Of a stretch of 64,000 nt of DNA, positions 1 to 8,287 are shown piece after piece. The position numbers were made by a program, and so were the translations under genes. The notes under the pieces were generated by a model that had not been told where the DNA came from, ran no database searches, and saw only the letters and a program-made list of their open reading frames with translations. The first letter of the stretch is position 1. Every line of letters starts with the position of its first letter. Source of the stretch: Acidimicrobiia bacterium (GTDB taxonomy: Bacteria > Actinomycetota > Acidimicrobiia > Acidimicrobiales > Poriferisodalaceae); assembly GCA_022820505.1 (NCBI GenBank), contig JAJEFK010000054.1, positions 1 through 64,000 on the forward strand. The letters run 5' to 3'.

Positions 1-2
1 GC

Positions 3-647
3 CACCCGAGCGCGTCCATCGTGTTGGGGTTGATCACCGTGTCTTCCTCTCTGGATGAGTCGTTACTTCCAGAGGTAGACGCGGTGATCACGCGCCCAAG
101 GGATGCCCCCCTCCATACACCACTACCAGGGACTCAACTCCAGGAAGTGGTGAGAATCAACCACGAGACGCTCAATCTGCCAGTTGACGACGTCTATTCG
201 CACTTGTTCGGACACGAGCGGGTCATGCCGCCTCCGAAGATGCGCGAGTGCCTCGTCCAGATTCAGCAGGGGCGATGCATCTTCACGGGGGCACGGTTGC
301 CAGCGGCGAGACGCTCGCTGGACCACGTGGTGCCGTGGTCGCGAGCTCGCCTCTCGCAAGTCGAAAATTTCCTTATGACGACGCCCAGCGTCAACAGCAC
401 CAAGTCCGACTCAATACTGGCCCCAGTGGCGATCGAGCGCTGGCTGCGCCACCTCGATGCCAATTCGGAAGCGATTCGAGAATGCGCCGACGAGCACAAC
501 TGGCCGTCGAACTTCGACAGCGTTCGCCAAGTTGCACTGCACATGTACGAGGCCCTCGACGCGACTACCGGTGTGTGGGACTTCGACCAAGGCATCCGGC
601 CGCTGGGAGACGATGGCAAACGCAAGGTCATCGCACTGCTGCGCTAG
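3..647 (+). CDS. HNH endonuclease domain protein (5' end outside window)
   Basis: The frame is open to the left edge, so the true start may lie upstream; the first in-window start candidate is a GTG at 21 (208 residues). Counting from that GTG, an HNH nuclease core is visible: CIFTG near residue 86, LDHVVPWS near 100 (the Asp-His pair that binds the catalytic metal) and NFLMTTPSVNSTKSD near 117-130, which supplies the late Asn and Lys of the fold. Proteins of this family cut DNA, but the target here is unknown. It ends 56 bases before the small protease gene. The role could be mobile-element, restriction or toxin related; nothing in view decides. Confidence 0.7.
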   Translation, partial: HPSASIVLGLITVSSSLDESLLPEVDAVITRPRDAPLHTPLPGTQLQEVVRINHETLNLPVDDVYSHLFGHERVMPPPKMRECLVQIQQGRCIFTGARLPAARRSLDHVVPWSRARLSQVENFLMTTPSVNSTKSDSILAPVAIERWLRHLDANSEAIRECADEHNWPSNFDSVRQVALHMYEALDATTGVWDFDQGIRPLGDDGKRKVIALLR

Positions 648-703
648 CGCAGGCGCTGCTCGCCGCAGATGCTGCAGTGGGAAGCCGCAACTGAGGAGAC
701 ATC

Positions 704-1090
704 ATGGGATTCACCTATACCGACGTCACGGTCTGCAGCCCTGCTGAGCCAGAGCGCTCATGGGAAGGACGCTTCCTGGTGGACACTGGGTCGACTGACA
801 CGCTGGTGCCGCGAGACCGCCTGGAGGAGTTGGGCTTGCGGCCTTACGGGAGCGATTCCTACGAGTTAGCCGACGGCAGCAGCCAGACCGCCGAATTCAC
901 CGGGGCGCGGCTTGAGTTCATGGATTCGGATGCCTTTGTGCGCGTGGTGTATGGGCCGCCGGGCTGCGAGCCGCTGCTGGGCGTGCTGGCGCTTGAGTCG
1001 GCCCGTTTCGAGGTGGACCCCGTCAGCCAAGAGATCAGACGCGCCAAGCGGCTTCGCCTCGGAGGCGTTCTGCGCCACGTAACTGCATGA
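704..1090 (+). CDS. retropepsin-like (clan AA) aspartic protease
   Basis: A 128-residue protein with the single-lobe retropepsin pattern: a hydrophobic strand, then VDTGSTDTLVP with the catalytic Asp at residue 27, and a late LLGVLALESARFEVDP strand-turn that matches the second hydrophobic-hydrophobic-Gly element of the fold. Such bacterial proteins act as homodimers because each chain supplies one DTG. No signal peptide or membrane segment is visible, so it is probably cytosolic. A Shine-Dalgarno-like GAGGAG lies just before the ATG. The substrate is unknown. The neighbouring HNH gene runs in the same direction 56 bases upstream, so the two may be co-transcribed. Confidence 0.75.
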   Translation: MGFTYTDVTVCSPAEPERSWEGRFLVDTGSTDTLVPRDRLEELGLRPYGSDSYELADGSSQTAEFTGARLEFMDSDAFVRVVYGPPGCEPLLGVLALESARFEVDPVSQEIRRAKRLRLGGVLRHVTA

Positions 1091-1200
1091 CGGCCGGTAC
1101 CGGACTGCCCTGAGTACGGCTGGCGGGCGAGCAGGCTTCGTGGCCGCTGGCCGGCGACGGGTGGCTACTGTCGTGCGGGCGTCGCCGGAGCCCGGCGGCC

Positions 1201-1216
1201 TGCGGCGAGCGCCGCA
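1201..1216 (+). terminator. short GC hairpin before the nitroreductase gene
   Basis: TGCGGC, a GAGC loop and GCCGCA form a six-base-pair stem with a tetraloop 22 bases before the nitroreductase start. There is no T tract. It could be a weak terminator for the protease gene or part of the nitroreductase leader. Confidence 0.25.
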
Positions 1217-1237
1217 TCTGAGCGAAGCGAGGAAATC

Positions 1238-1879
1238 ATGGAACTTGGCGAGGCAGCACTGACGTCGATGACGACGCGGTACTTCACGAAGGATCCGGTG
1301 TCGGACGCGACGCTGGAGCAGGCGTTCGACTATGCGCGGCACGCGCCGCAGGGTGGCAACCGTCAGCCGGTGCGCTTCATCGTGGTGCGCGACGAGGCGA
1401 AGAAGCAGCAGTTGCAGGAGTGGTACCTCGAGCCGTGGAAGGCCTATCTGGGCATGGCACGCAGCGGCGACATCGAGATCGTCGGCGACAAGGCCAAGCG
1501 GCTGCTCGACAGCGCCGACTACTTCGCCGAGCACTTCGCCGAAGTGCCGGTGATCGTGGTGGCCTGCGGCTACATCGACGGCGTCCATCCCACCGACACC
1601 GAGCTGGGCCGGCTCAGCGTCGTGGGCGGCGGCTCCATCTACCCCGCCGTGCAGAACTTCCTGCTCGGCTGCCGCGAGGCCGGCTTGGGCACCGCCCTCA
1701 CCACGCTGCTGTGCATGTACGAGCCGCAGGTCGCCGAGATGCTCGACATTCCCGAAGGCGTGGCCACGGCCGCCCACATCGCCGTCGGCTACCGGTCGAC
1801 GCCGTTCCCGCGCAAGCTCGACCGGCTGCCGCTGTCGGAGATCGTCTTCGACGAGACCTGGGGCAACGCCACCTACTAG
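1238..1879 (+). CDS. nitroreductase family protein
   Basis: A 213-residue protein of the FMN-dependent nitroreductase fold. The N-terminal TSMTTRYFTKDPVSDATLEQ and the APQGGNRQPVRFIVV stretch (about residues 35-50) match the FMN-phosphate-binding region of the family, and the GLGTALTTLL segment near 150 matches the conserved helix before the second FMN loop. These enzymes reduce nitro, quinone or enone groups with NAD(P)H; the substrate cannot be read from sequence. The ATG follows a GCGAGGAAATC ribosome site. It is followed after five bases by a membrane-protein gene, so the two probably form one transcript. Confidence 0.85.
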   Translation: MELGEAALTSMTTRYFTKDPVSDATLEQAFDYARHAPQGGNRQPVRFIVVRDEAKKQQLQEWYLEPWKAYLGMARSGDIEIVGDKAKRLLDSADYFAEHFAEVPVIVVACGYIDGVHPTDTELGRLSVVGGGSIYPAVQNFLLGCREAGLGTALTTLLCMYEPQVAEMLDIPEGVATAAHIAVGYRSTPFPRKLDRLPLSEIVFDETWGNATY

Positions 1880-1884
1880 CTGCC

Positions 1885-3213
1885 ATGACTGAGCCGGGCG
1901 ATTCGGCGGCGGCTGGTCCGACTGTCGAGCACGCTGGCCTACGGGCAGAGACTGAGGCGCTTCGGGCGGACGGCCTCTCCGCTGACGAGGCGTTGCTTGT
2001 TGCGGCACAGCGGCTGGCTGCGGCCGATCCTGAAGTGAGGGCGTTCGCTCGGGAACGCTTCGCAGGAATGTGGGACGAGCCCGAGCCAGCATCGACGGAT
2101 GCCGATGCCGCGGCGGATGCTGGCGAGCGCGGCACCGGGCGGCGCGGGTTCTGGATCATGGCCGCGTTCGCCGTCGCGGCAGCGGTTGCGGTGCGGCTGC
2201 CCGAGGCATTCGGATTCAGCCTGACCGACTCCGACGACGCCAGCTTCTATGCGCGCAACTTCAGCCTGCTCGTGCTGCCGGCATTGGCGGGCTGGTTCGT
2301 GTGGCTGAAGCGGCCGCCCTCCTGGGTGACGGCCGTGATCGGCGCTGTCGTCGCCGCCTCGGCGGCGGTCGTCAACGCTTACCCGTTCGACGATGACAGC
2401 TCCACGTTCGTGCTCGCCGCGCTGCACCTGCCGGTGCTGCTGTGGCTGGTCATCGGCCTCGCTCGGACCGGAGAGCGCTGGAGGCTGGCCGGCCCGCGCA
2501 TGGACTACGTGCGCTTCACAGGCGAGTGGATCGTGTACGGCGTGCTGATCGCGCTGGCGGGCGCGGTGTTCAGCGCCCTCACCGTCGGCGCCTTCGTGGC
2601 CCTCGACATCGACACGAGATGGATGACCGAGTGGGTGATGGTGGCCGGGTCGGCCGGCGCCGTTGTTGTCACCGCCTGGCTCGTCGAATTCTGGGCGGGT
2701 GCCGTCTCGAGATTCGCCTCGATGCTGGCGTACATCTTCACGCCCCTGTTCGCAGCGATGCTGGTGGTGTTTCTCGTTGCTGTGCCGGCGACGGGCCGCA
2801 GCATCGAGGCCGACCGAGAGGCGCTCATCCTGTTCAACGTGCTGCTGGGCTTCGTTGTGGGCCTGCTGCTGTTCTGCGGTGCTGCGAGGCGCCCGGGCGA
2901 TCGACCGGGATTCTTCGACGGTGCTGCTGCTGTGCTCGCCGCTGCGGGGCTGCTCACCAGCGTTCTGACACTGGTGGCCGTCGTCGGGCGCATCGCGGAC
3001 TTCGGCTGGAGCCCGAATCGGGCGGCAATCGCGGGCATCAACGCCATCTTCCTGGTGAATCTGGCCGGGAGCGTGTGGCTGTATCTGGAGCTGTGGCGCC
3101 GGCGGCGCCCCTTCGGCGACATTGTTCGCTGGCAGACCGCCCACTTCGGCATCTACGCCGCCTGGGCTGCGCTCGTCGTCGTGGCCTTCCCGCCGATCTT
3201 CGGCTTCGCATGA
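1885..3213 (+). CDS. DUF4153-like polytopic membrane protein
   Basis: 442 residues from an ATG five bases after the nitroreductase stop; a longer in-frame extension upstream is only the shadow of that gene. The first 70 residues are soluble, helical and acidic, resembling a permease-prefix segment. Some ten to twelve hydrophobic helices follow from about residue 90. The C-terminal part (FGWSPNRAAIAGINAIFLVN, then a WLYLELWRRRRPFGD segment and a final aromatic helix) resembles the conserved end of DUF4153 proteins. Function is unknown for the family; some members sit beside sensor or envelope genes. The assignment rests on remembered family pattern and should be tested by profile search. Confidence 0.65.
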   Translation: MTEPGDSAAAGPTVEHAGLRAETEALRADGLSADEALLVAAQRLAAADPEVRAFARERFAGMWDEPEPASTDADAAADAGERGTGRRGFWIMAAFAVAAAVAVRLPEAFGFSLTDSDDASFYARNFSLLVLPALAGWFVWLKRPPSWVTAVIGAVVAASAAVVNAYPFDDDSSTFVLAALHLPVLLWLVIGLARTGERWRLAGPRMDYVRFTGEWIVYGVLIALAGAVFSALTVGAFVALDIDTRWMTEWVMVAGSAGAVVVTAWLVEFWAGAVSRFASMLAYIFTPLFAAMLVVFLVAVPATGRSIEADREALILFNVLLGFVVGLLLFCGAARRPGDRPGFFDGAAAVLAAAGLLTSVLTLVAVVGRIADFGWSPNRAAIAGINAIFLVNLAGSVWLYLELWRRRRPFGDIVRWQTAHFGIYAAWAALVVVAFPPIFGFA

Positions 3214-3252
3214 GCCAAGCCCCGTTCGCGGCGGCCAGCCGATCTGTCGGCA

Positions 3253-3280
3253 CGTTCGCCGAGTTCTGCAGCGGCGAACG
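3253..3280 (+). terminator. candidate terminator after the DUF4153-like gene
   Basis: CGTTCGCCG, a ten-base loop and CGGCGAACG form a perfect nine-base-pair stem 40 bases after the stop codon. There is no T tract, which is common for actinobacterial terminators. Confidence 0.45.
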
Positions 3281-3368
3281 ACTGGGGCCGCGCAAGCTCT
3301 AGCGTTCTCGGCTGACTGGGCCGGCTGGTCATGAGGCGCGCGAAGGCGCTGGAGGCGGGGAGCACGAC

Positions 3369-4175
3369 ATGGCGATGACTGACGAGCAGCGGCGTGAGGC
3401 AGCTGCGGCGCTGCTGCATGCCGAGAACACCCGCGAGTGGATCGACCCGATCACCGACACCTACCCGGGCGCTGACAACGACGACGCGTACGCCATCGGC
3501 CAGTACGTGACCGACGCCAAGGTGGAAGCGGGCCGGGTCGTCAAGGGGTACAAGGTGGGGCTGACTTCGAAGGCCATGCGTTCGACATCGGGTGCCACCG
3601 AGCCCGACTACGGCACGCTGTTCGACAACTGGTTCCTCGACGAGGGCTCGATCGTGCCCGCCTCGATCCTGAACGTCCCGCTGGTGGAGATCGAAGTCGT
3701 GTTCGTGCTGAAGTCCGACCTCGGCGGACCCGACACCAACGCCATCGACGTGATGCGGGCAACCGACTTCATCCTTCCCGCCATCGAGGTAGTGGACCGG
3801 CGTTACAACCGGCGCAGCACCCAGGCGGGCGTGGCCGACAGCATCGCCGACGCCGCCTCATGCGGATTCATCATCGTGGGCGGCCGCCCCACCAAGCTCA
3901 CCGACGTCGACATCCGCCATATCGGCGGTGCGCTGTATCTCAACGGTGACCTCGAAGAGTCCGGCACGGCCGCTGCCGTCATGGGCAACCCGCTCAACTC
4001 GGTGGCCTGGCTGGCCCGCAAGCTCCACGAGTTCGGCGTCACGATGTCGGCCGGCCACGCGATCCTGTCGGGCTCGTTCATCCGTGCCCGCACGATCCGC
4101 CCCGGCGACGCCATCGTGGCCGACTTCGGCCCCCTCGGCCAGATCAGCTTCGGAGTCGGAGACGCCGAAGAGTGA
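3369..4175 (+). CDS. 2-keto-4-pentenoate hydratase / 2-oxohept-4-ene-dioate hydratase family
   Basis: 268 residues, the usual length of HpcG/MhpD-type hydratases. These enzymes add water to 2-hydroxy-dienoates in meta-cleavage pathways for aromatic compounds. Visible family motifs: VVKGYKVGLTSKAM near residue 58, a DYGTLFDN loop, and PLVEIEVVFVLKSDL near 105 with the metal-binding Glu residues, then LPAIEVVDRRY near 135. A second in-frame ATG lies two codons later; the first was kept. The next genes downstream on the opposite strand (RidA, DUF1330, dioxygenase) also look catabolic. Whether it is the homoprotocatechuate or 3-phenylpropionate version cannot be told, so no symbol is given. Confidence 0.85.
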   Translation: MAMTDEQRREAAAALLHAENTREWIDPITDTYPGADNDDAYAIGQYVTDAKVEAGRVVKGYKVGLTSKAMRSTSGATEPDYGTLFDNWFLDEGSIVPASILNVPLVEIEVVFVLKSDLGGPDTNAIDVMRATDFILPAIEVVDRRYNRRSTQAGVADSIADAASCGFIIVGGRPTKLTDVDIRHIGGALYLNGDLEESGTAAAVMGNPLNSVAWLARKLHEFGVTMSAGHAILSGSFIRARTIRPGDAIVADFGPLGQISFGVGDAEE

Positions 4176-4222
4176 TGCAGCGGTGTGGGGTTGCCTGACG
4201 ACGAGAACTGAGGCTCAGCAGC

Positions 4223-4609
4223 TCAGTCTTCGACGTAGGCCACGAAGGTGCAGGAGATCTGCACTCGCCCGCCGCCCTCCACCTTCATGTTGTGGCGAGC
4301 GGGGCGCGATTCGGGGTCGGGGAAGCGCTCCAGCCACGGGCCGTTCAGCGCCGGGCGTGACGCCGCCGGATCGGCGACGTAGAACGTCATCTTCGCCATG
4401 TCGTCCCAGGTGGCGCCGGCGCCCTCGAGCATCTGGCCGACGTGGGTGAACAGGTTGTCGATCTGCTCCTCGAGGGTGTCTGGAACGTCGCGGCTTCCCG
4501 GATTGGTCGGCGGCGTGATGCTGGACACCACCAGCGGCCCGATCCGCGTGGCCGCCGGAATGGGGTTCGCGTGCTGGAAGCTCTCGATCTCGATCGACGT
4601 ACGCGCCAT
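4223..4609 (-). CDS. RidA family protein (YjgF/YER057c/UK114)
   Basis: 128 residues with the RidA fold pattern: an N-terminal GPLVVSSITPP strand, a DTLEEQIDNLFTHVGQMLEGAG helix split over residues 43-64, TFYVADPA and a C-terminal VQISCTFVAYVED strand. Canonical RidA hydrolyses reactive enamine/imine intermediates and carries a catalytic Arg near residue 105; the equivalent arginine is not obvious here, so this may be a non-deaminase subfamily member. A GGAGCAGG ribosome site precedes the ATG. It lies head-to-tail downstream of the DUF1330 and dioxygenase genes, suggesting one minus-strand transcript of three genes. Confidence 0.85.
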   Translation of the reverse strand: MARTSIEIESFQHANPIPAATRIGPLVVSSITPPTNPGSRDVPDTLEEQIDNLFTHVGQMLEGAGATWDDMAKMTFYVADPAASRPALNGPWLERFPDPESRPARHNMKVEGGGRVQISCTFVAYVED

Positions 4610-4663
4610 GTTGCCTGCTCCTGTGTGCTCGCTACCCGAACGTAGGCGTCTGCGGCGGCCCGG

Positions 4664-4951
4664 CTAGACGCCCTCGACGACCACCATCTGAAACTCGGCG
4701 GCACCCGCCCTCACGTCGCGAGCGTGGCGGTACTTCTCGGAGTCGTAGAAGTTCTTCGCCGAATCGACATCGGGGAACTCCAGCACCACGATGCGGCGAT
4801 TCTCGTCAGGACCCTCGAGCGTCACCGAATCGCCGCCGCGCACGATGAACTTCCCGCCGCTCTCGGCGACAGCGGCGGGCGAGAGCGCCTTGTACTTCTC
4901 GTACTGGTCCGGGTCGGTGACGTTGACCCGCGTGATGACGTACGCAGCCAC
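4664..4951 (-). CDS. DUF1330 domain protein
   Basis: A 95-residue ferredoxin-like-fold protein of the DUF1330 family. Visible features are the N-terminal YVITRVNVTDPDQYEKY, the central KFIVRGG and the RRIVVLEFPDVDSAKNFYDS segment near residue 57, all characteristic. The biochemical function of the family is unsettled; dimeric members are often found in catabolic operons. A GAGAGG ribosome site precedes the ATG. It sits between the TauD-type dioxygenase (31 bases upstream) and RidA. Confidence 0.85.
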   Translation of the reverse strand: MAAYVITRVNVTDPDQYEKYKALSPAAVAESGGKFIVRGGDSVTLEGPDENRRIVVLEFPDVDSAKNFYDSEKYRHARDVRAGAAEFQMVVVEGV

Positions 4952-4982
4952 GATGTTCCTCTCGTTGCAGGTATCGGACCGG

Positions 4983-5906
4983 CTACGAAACCGAGTTCAT
5001 GATGGCGTCGCGGCCGTGCTTGAAGCCCGCCGTCTCGGCCGTGTGGTTGAGCGCCAGCTCGGATTCAAGCTCACCGGCGATGCGTGAATGCCACATCTTG
5101 CGCGGCTGGGACATGTCGAACGGCACGCCCTGGTGCATGAGCCGGCGGTTGTCCCAGATCACGGCCTCGCCCTCGGTCCACGCGTGCTGGTAGGTGCGCG
5201 GCGGCTGGCAGGCCTCGTGATTGAGCCGGTCCAGCAGTGCCACCGACTCGTCTGGATCCATGCCGATGATGTCGTGCGCATGCCGGCCGATCAGCAGATT
5301 GGGACGGCCGGTGTCGGGGTGGTACTTCACCATCGGCCGAACCGAGATGTCCATGTCGTGGTAGCCGTACATGCCGTAGCTGCCGTCGTCCTTCTTCTTC
5401 GGCAGCAGGCCCGCCCGGCCCTGGCTGTAGTAGAGCGAGTGGTGCGCCTCCAGCGTGTGCACCAGCTCCCGGTCCTCGTCGGACAGCACCTCGTACGCCG
5501 CTCGCATGTCGGCCCAGCCGGTGTCGGCGCCGTCTTCGGGCACCAGCTCGGCGGTGAACACCGCTCCCTTGGCCTGCAGCGGCATGTAGGTGCTGTCGTG
5601 GTGCCAGCCCCAGTTGCCCTTCAGCGACTTCACGAGGTCGTCGCTGGACTCGTGGTGGACCTTGCCGTCCTTGCCGACGTTCGAGATGGGTGCCGCGTTG
5701 AATTCCAGGTTGCCGAAGCGCAGGGCGAACGCGTCCTGCTCGTCGTTGGTCAGGAACTGATCGGAGAAGATCAGCAGCGCGTACTCGAGCCACGTCTCGT
5801 GCAGGGCCTCGAAGGTGGCGTCGTCGATGGATCGGAGCTCGATGTCGTGCACCCACGCCCCGAACGTGGCATCGAGCGGTTCGATATTGAGCGTGACAGC
5901 CGTCAT
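4983..5906 (-). CDS. TauD/TfdA family Fe(II)/2-oxoglutarate dioxygenase
   Basis: 307 residues. The iron site is visible: the HxD part of WHHDSTYMP (His102, Asp104) and the distal His in AVIWDNRRLMHQGV near residue 265, with a downstream Arg-rich stretch that would bind 2-oxoglutarate. These enzymes use oxygen and 2-oxoglutarate to hydroxylate substrates such as taurine, sulfonates or phenoxy acids; the substrate is not deducible. A longer frame exists upstream, but the ATG at 5906 has a TACGAT hexamer ending six bases before it, as expected for a leaderless transcript. First gene of a probable three-gene unit with DUF1330 and RidA. Confidence 0.88.
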   Translation of the reverse strand: MTAVTLNIEPLDATFGAWVHDIELRSIDDATFEALHETWLEYALLIFSDQFLTNDEQDAFALRFGNLEFNAAPISNVGKDGKVHHESSDDLVKSLKGNWGWHHDSTYMPLQAKGAVFTAELVPEDGADTGWADMRAAYEVLSDEDRELVHTLEAHHSLYYSQGRAGLLPKKKDDGSYGMYGYHDMDISVRPMVKYHPDTGRPNLLIGRHAHDIIGMDPDESVALLDRLNHEACQPPRTYQHAWTEGEAVIWDNRRLMHQGVPFDMSQPRKMWHSRIAGELESELALNHTAETAGFKHGRDAIMNSVS

Positions 5907-5912
5907 AGCCGG

Positions 5913-5918
5913 ATCGTA
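5913..5918 (-). promoter_or_regulatory. leaderless-type -10 hexamer for the dioxygenase gene
   Basis: TACGAT on the minus strand, six bases before the ATG at 5906. It fits TANNNT and supports the chosen start. Confidence 0.5.
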
Positions 5919-6175
5919 CCACCGGCTCCCAATTGGCTTCAGGGGCCGGATTCTGCTGGCAACAGCAGCGCAACAGCGGCCGGCCGTGCGCTCGCAATCC
6001 GGCGAGCGAGCGGCGCGCAGGCAAGACTCAGCCGCGGCCAGCAGACCCGACAGCAGTACGAGGAGCAGCCCCATGGTCGATCTCGCATCATCGGCGCGAC
6101 CCTCGGCGCCGTCGAGAACGCACTGCTCTACGCGGCGGCTCAGCGGCCTGCGCGATCGTCGTCCCCCGGCGGGCG

Positions 6176-7774
6176 ATGACTGAGGATCTCGCTCCAGCGT
6201 CGAACCCCGCACCGCAGGTCGTCCAGCTCCGACTCAGCGAAGGTGCGGCGCGCCTGGTGCCCAGCGCGGCCGGCGCGGCGCCGCCGCGCATCGACCGCGT
6301 CACATCCGAGCCCGCAGATCACATCGCACCGCAGCGCATCGACCGTGCAGCGTCGGCGCGCCCGCCGTCGGCGCCGGGCCCGCACCGGTCCTCCGGCGAT
6401 GCCGAAGCTCCCCGCGGCCGGGCAGGCCTCGCACTGGCGACGGGATCGCTGGCGTTCGTGCTCGGCACGGTCAACGTCACGGTCACCAACGTGGCGTTCC
6501 CCGACATCGTCCGCTCATTCGCCGGGGTCTCCGACGCCATCACCGGCTGGATTGTCAGCGGCTACGCGCTCGCCTTCGCCTCGACGATCATCGTCGGGGG
6601 TCGGTTGGCCGACCGCTACGGGCGCCTGCTGGTCTTCCGGGCAGGGGTGCTGGGACTGCTGGTCTCGTCGATCGTCGCGGGGTTCGCGCCGGGCATCGGC
6701 GTGTTGCTCGCTGCCCGTGCGGTTCAGGGCCTGTGCGGTGCGCTCACCGTCCCGTCTTCGCTGGCGTTGGTGCTGCCGCAATTCCCCTCGGGTCGCCAGG
6801 CCAGCGTCATCGGCATCTGGGCAGCCGCTGGCATGGTCGCGTCCGGCATCGCGCCCGGACTCGCGGCAGTGATCCTGGAGTTCTCGAGCTGGCGAGGCGT
6901 CTACTTGGCGATCGCGCCCATCGCGGCGCTCGCATTCTTGGGCTCGCTGCGGTTCCTCTACGAGACAGCCAAGCGAGACTTGCGCACTCCCTTGGATCTG
7001 CTGGGCGTCATCATGGGCACCGCGGCGGTGTTCCTGATCGTGCTCGCGACGCTGCAGGGCCGCCACTGGGGCTGGTCGTCGGCCTGGACCTTGGCGTGCT
7101 TCGGCGGCGGCGCAGTCCTGCTGCCGCTCTTCTTGCTGCGGTCGGCGCGGCACCCCGAGCCGCTGTTCGATCCGCGGCTGTTCCGGATTCGGAGTTTCGC
7201 AGTGGCCAACCTCGCAGTTGCGCTGTCGATGATCGGCGCCTTCACGAGCTGGTTCCTCTGGCCGCTGTTCCTGACGGGAGTGTGGGGCTACAGCCTGCTG
7301 GGAGTCGGGCTGGCGTTCACGCCGGCGCCGGTCGTCTCAGGTGCCGTCGCGATCCTGAGCGGGCGCTGGGCCGACAAGCACGGCTTCCGGGGGCTGATGA
7401 CCTTGGCGTCAGTCTTCGCCACCGCGGGCATGCTGTGGCTGCTGTTCTTCCTCGACGAGAACGTGCGCTACTGGCTGGCCTTGTTTCCCTCGACGATGCT
7501 GTTCGGGCTCGGCTTGGGCGTGCTTGCCAGCCACCTCAACTCGGCAGCGCTCGCCGACATCCCTGCCGCTTCGATCGCCACCGCCAACGGCGTCCACCAG
7601 TCATTGCGCTATGGGTTGGCTGCTGTCGGCGTGGCCGCCGCGATCGCAGTGCTCGGCGGCACCCACGAGGTGCATCTCTACAACTGGATGTGGCTGCTGC
7701 TGGGCGCGCTGCAGGCGCTGTGCATCCCGCTGATGTGGTTCGGCTACCCGCGTGGACCCGCAAGCGCCCGGTGA
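6176..7774 (+). CDS. MFS transporter, DHA2 (EmrB/QacA) type
   Basis: 532 residues from the ATG at 6176; the frame is open further upstream but that part lacks hydrophobic or family character. About 80 residues of Pro/Ala/Arg-rich soluble N-terminus precede roughly fourteen hydrophobic helices. The loop GGRLADRYGRLLVFRAG near residue 140 is the MFS motif A, and ARAVQGLCGALTVPSSLAL near 180 matches the DHA2 helix motif. Such proteins are proton-driven drug or metabolite exporters. The gene is transcribed divergently from the dioxygenase and ends in a hairpin facing the DUF3237 gene. Confidence 0.85.
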   Translation: MTEDLAPASNPAPQVVQLRLSEGAARLVPSAAGAAPPRIDRVTSEPADHIAPQRIDRAASARPPSAPGPHRSSGDAEAPRGRAGLALATGSLAFVLGTVNVTVTNVAFPDIVRSFAGVSDAITGWIVSGYALAFASTIIVGGRLADRYGRLLVFRAGVLGLLVSSIVAGFAPGIGVLLAARAVQGLCGALTVPSSLALVLPQFPSGRQASVIGIWAAAGMVASGIAPGLAAVILEFSSWRGVYLAIAPIAALAFLGSLRFLYETAKRDLRTPLDLLGVIMGTAAVFLIVLATLQGRHWGWSSAWTLACFGGGAVLLPLFLLRSARHPEPLFDPRLFRIRSFAVANLAVALSMIGAFTSWFLWPLFLTGVWGYSLLGVGLAFTPAPVVSGAVAILSGRWADKHGFRGLMTLASVFATAGMLWLLFFLDENVRYWLALFPSTMLFGLGLGVLASHLNSAALADIPAASIATANGVHQSLRYGLAAVGVAAAIAVLGGTHEVHLYNWMWLLLGALQALCIPLMWFGYPRGPASAR

Positions 7775-7780
7775 TGCGGC

Positions 7781-7800
7781 CCGTCCCGGTACCGGGGCGG
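7781..7800. terminator. hairpin between convergent MFS and DUF3237 genes
   Basis: CCGTCCCGG and CCGGGGCGG pair over nine bases (one G-T) around a TA centre, between the two convergent stop codons. It could serve both strands. Confidence 0.5.
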
Positions 7801-7810
7801 CGCCGACCGG

Positions 7811-8233
7811 CTACAGCAGCTCGTAGACCTCGTATGCCAGCTTGCCGTCGTCGAGCGAGCCGATGCCGATGGCCTGGATCTTGTTGAGCCAGTTGTACGG
7901 GCCCTCCATCGATGTCTGGAAGGTGGGCGCCGAGCGGGGACTGCCGTCTTCGTAGATCTTCCCCTGGTACTCCATCAGGATGTCGACCTCGTCGTCGGTG
8001 CGGATGGAAATGCGGACGTCGAGATGCATGGTTCCGTCGGCAGCGCGGTACAGCCAGTCGCCTGACGGGCCCAAGATGGTGCCGTTGATGCGGTCGCCGG
8101 TGACGGTGCCGCTGTCGACCGAGGCGACCATCCGGGTGCCGGCGGGCCCGCCGCGGATGCGGGTGGCATTCGACAGGTCGGCATCGATGTCCATTCTGAA
8201 CAGGTGCCGCACGGGCAGGGATGTCTCTGACAT
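7811..8233 (-). CDS. DUF3237 domain protein
   Basis: 140 residues matching the DUF3237 (UPF0311) beta-barrel family: an N-terminal RHLFRMDIDADL strand, the GTRMVASVDSGTVTGDRING turn with G-x-V-x-G-x-R-I-x-G near residues 40-50, GDWLYRAADGTMHLDVR near 60-75 and the YEGPYNWLNK-like C-terminal region. The family has no settled activity; in actinobacteria it often sits next to oxidoreductase or catabolic genes, as here. An AAGGAG ribosome site precedes the ATG. It is the last gene of a minus-strand run with the MDMPI-like and LLM genes upstream. Confidence 0.8.
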   Translation of the reverse strand: MSETSLPVRHLFRMDIDADLSNATRIRGGPAGTRMVASVDSGTVTGDRINGTILGPSGDWLYRAADGTMHLDVRISIRTDDEVDILMEYQGKIYEDGSPRSAPTFQTSMEGPYNWLNKIQAIGIGSLDDGKLAYEVYELL

Positions 8234-8287
8234 GTGGGTGCTCCTTGCTTATCGAGTTGCTTGTCGAGGTGGGGGCTTGCCGAGTTG

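Noticed and set aside
866-2092. 408-codon minus-strand frame across the protease and nitroreductase genes
   Set aside because: Low-complexity His/Arg/Gln-rich shadow; plus-strand genes have clear family motifs.
4176-4222. Terminator in the convergent gap (ACTGAG...CTCAGT)
   Set aside because: Only six weak pairs that extend into the RidA stop region; not distinguishable from chance.
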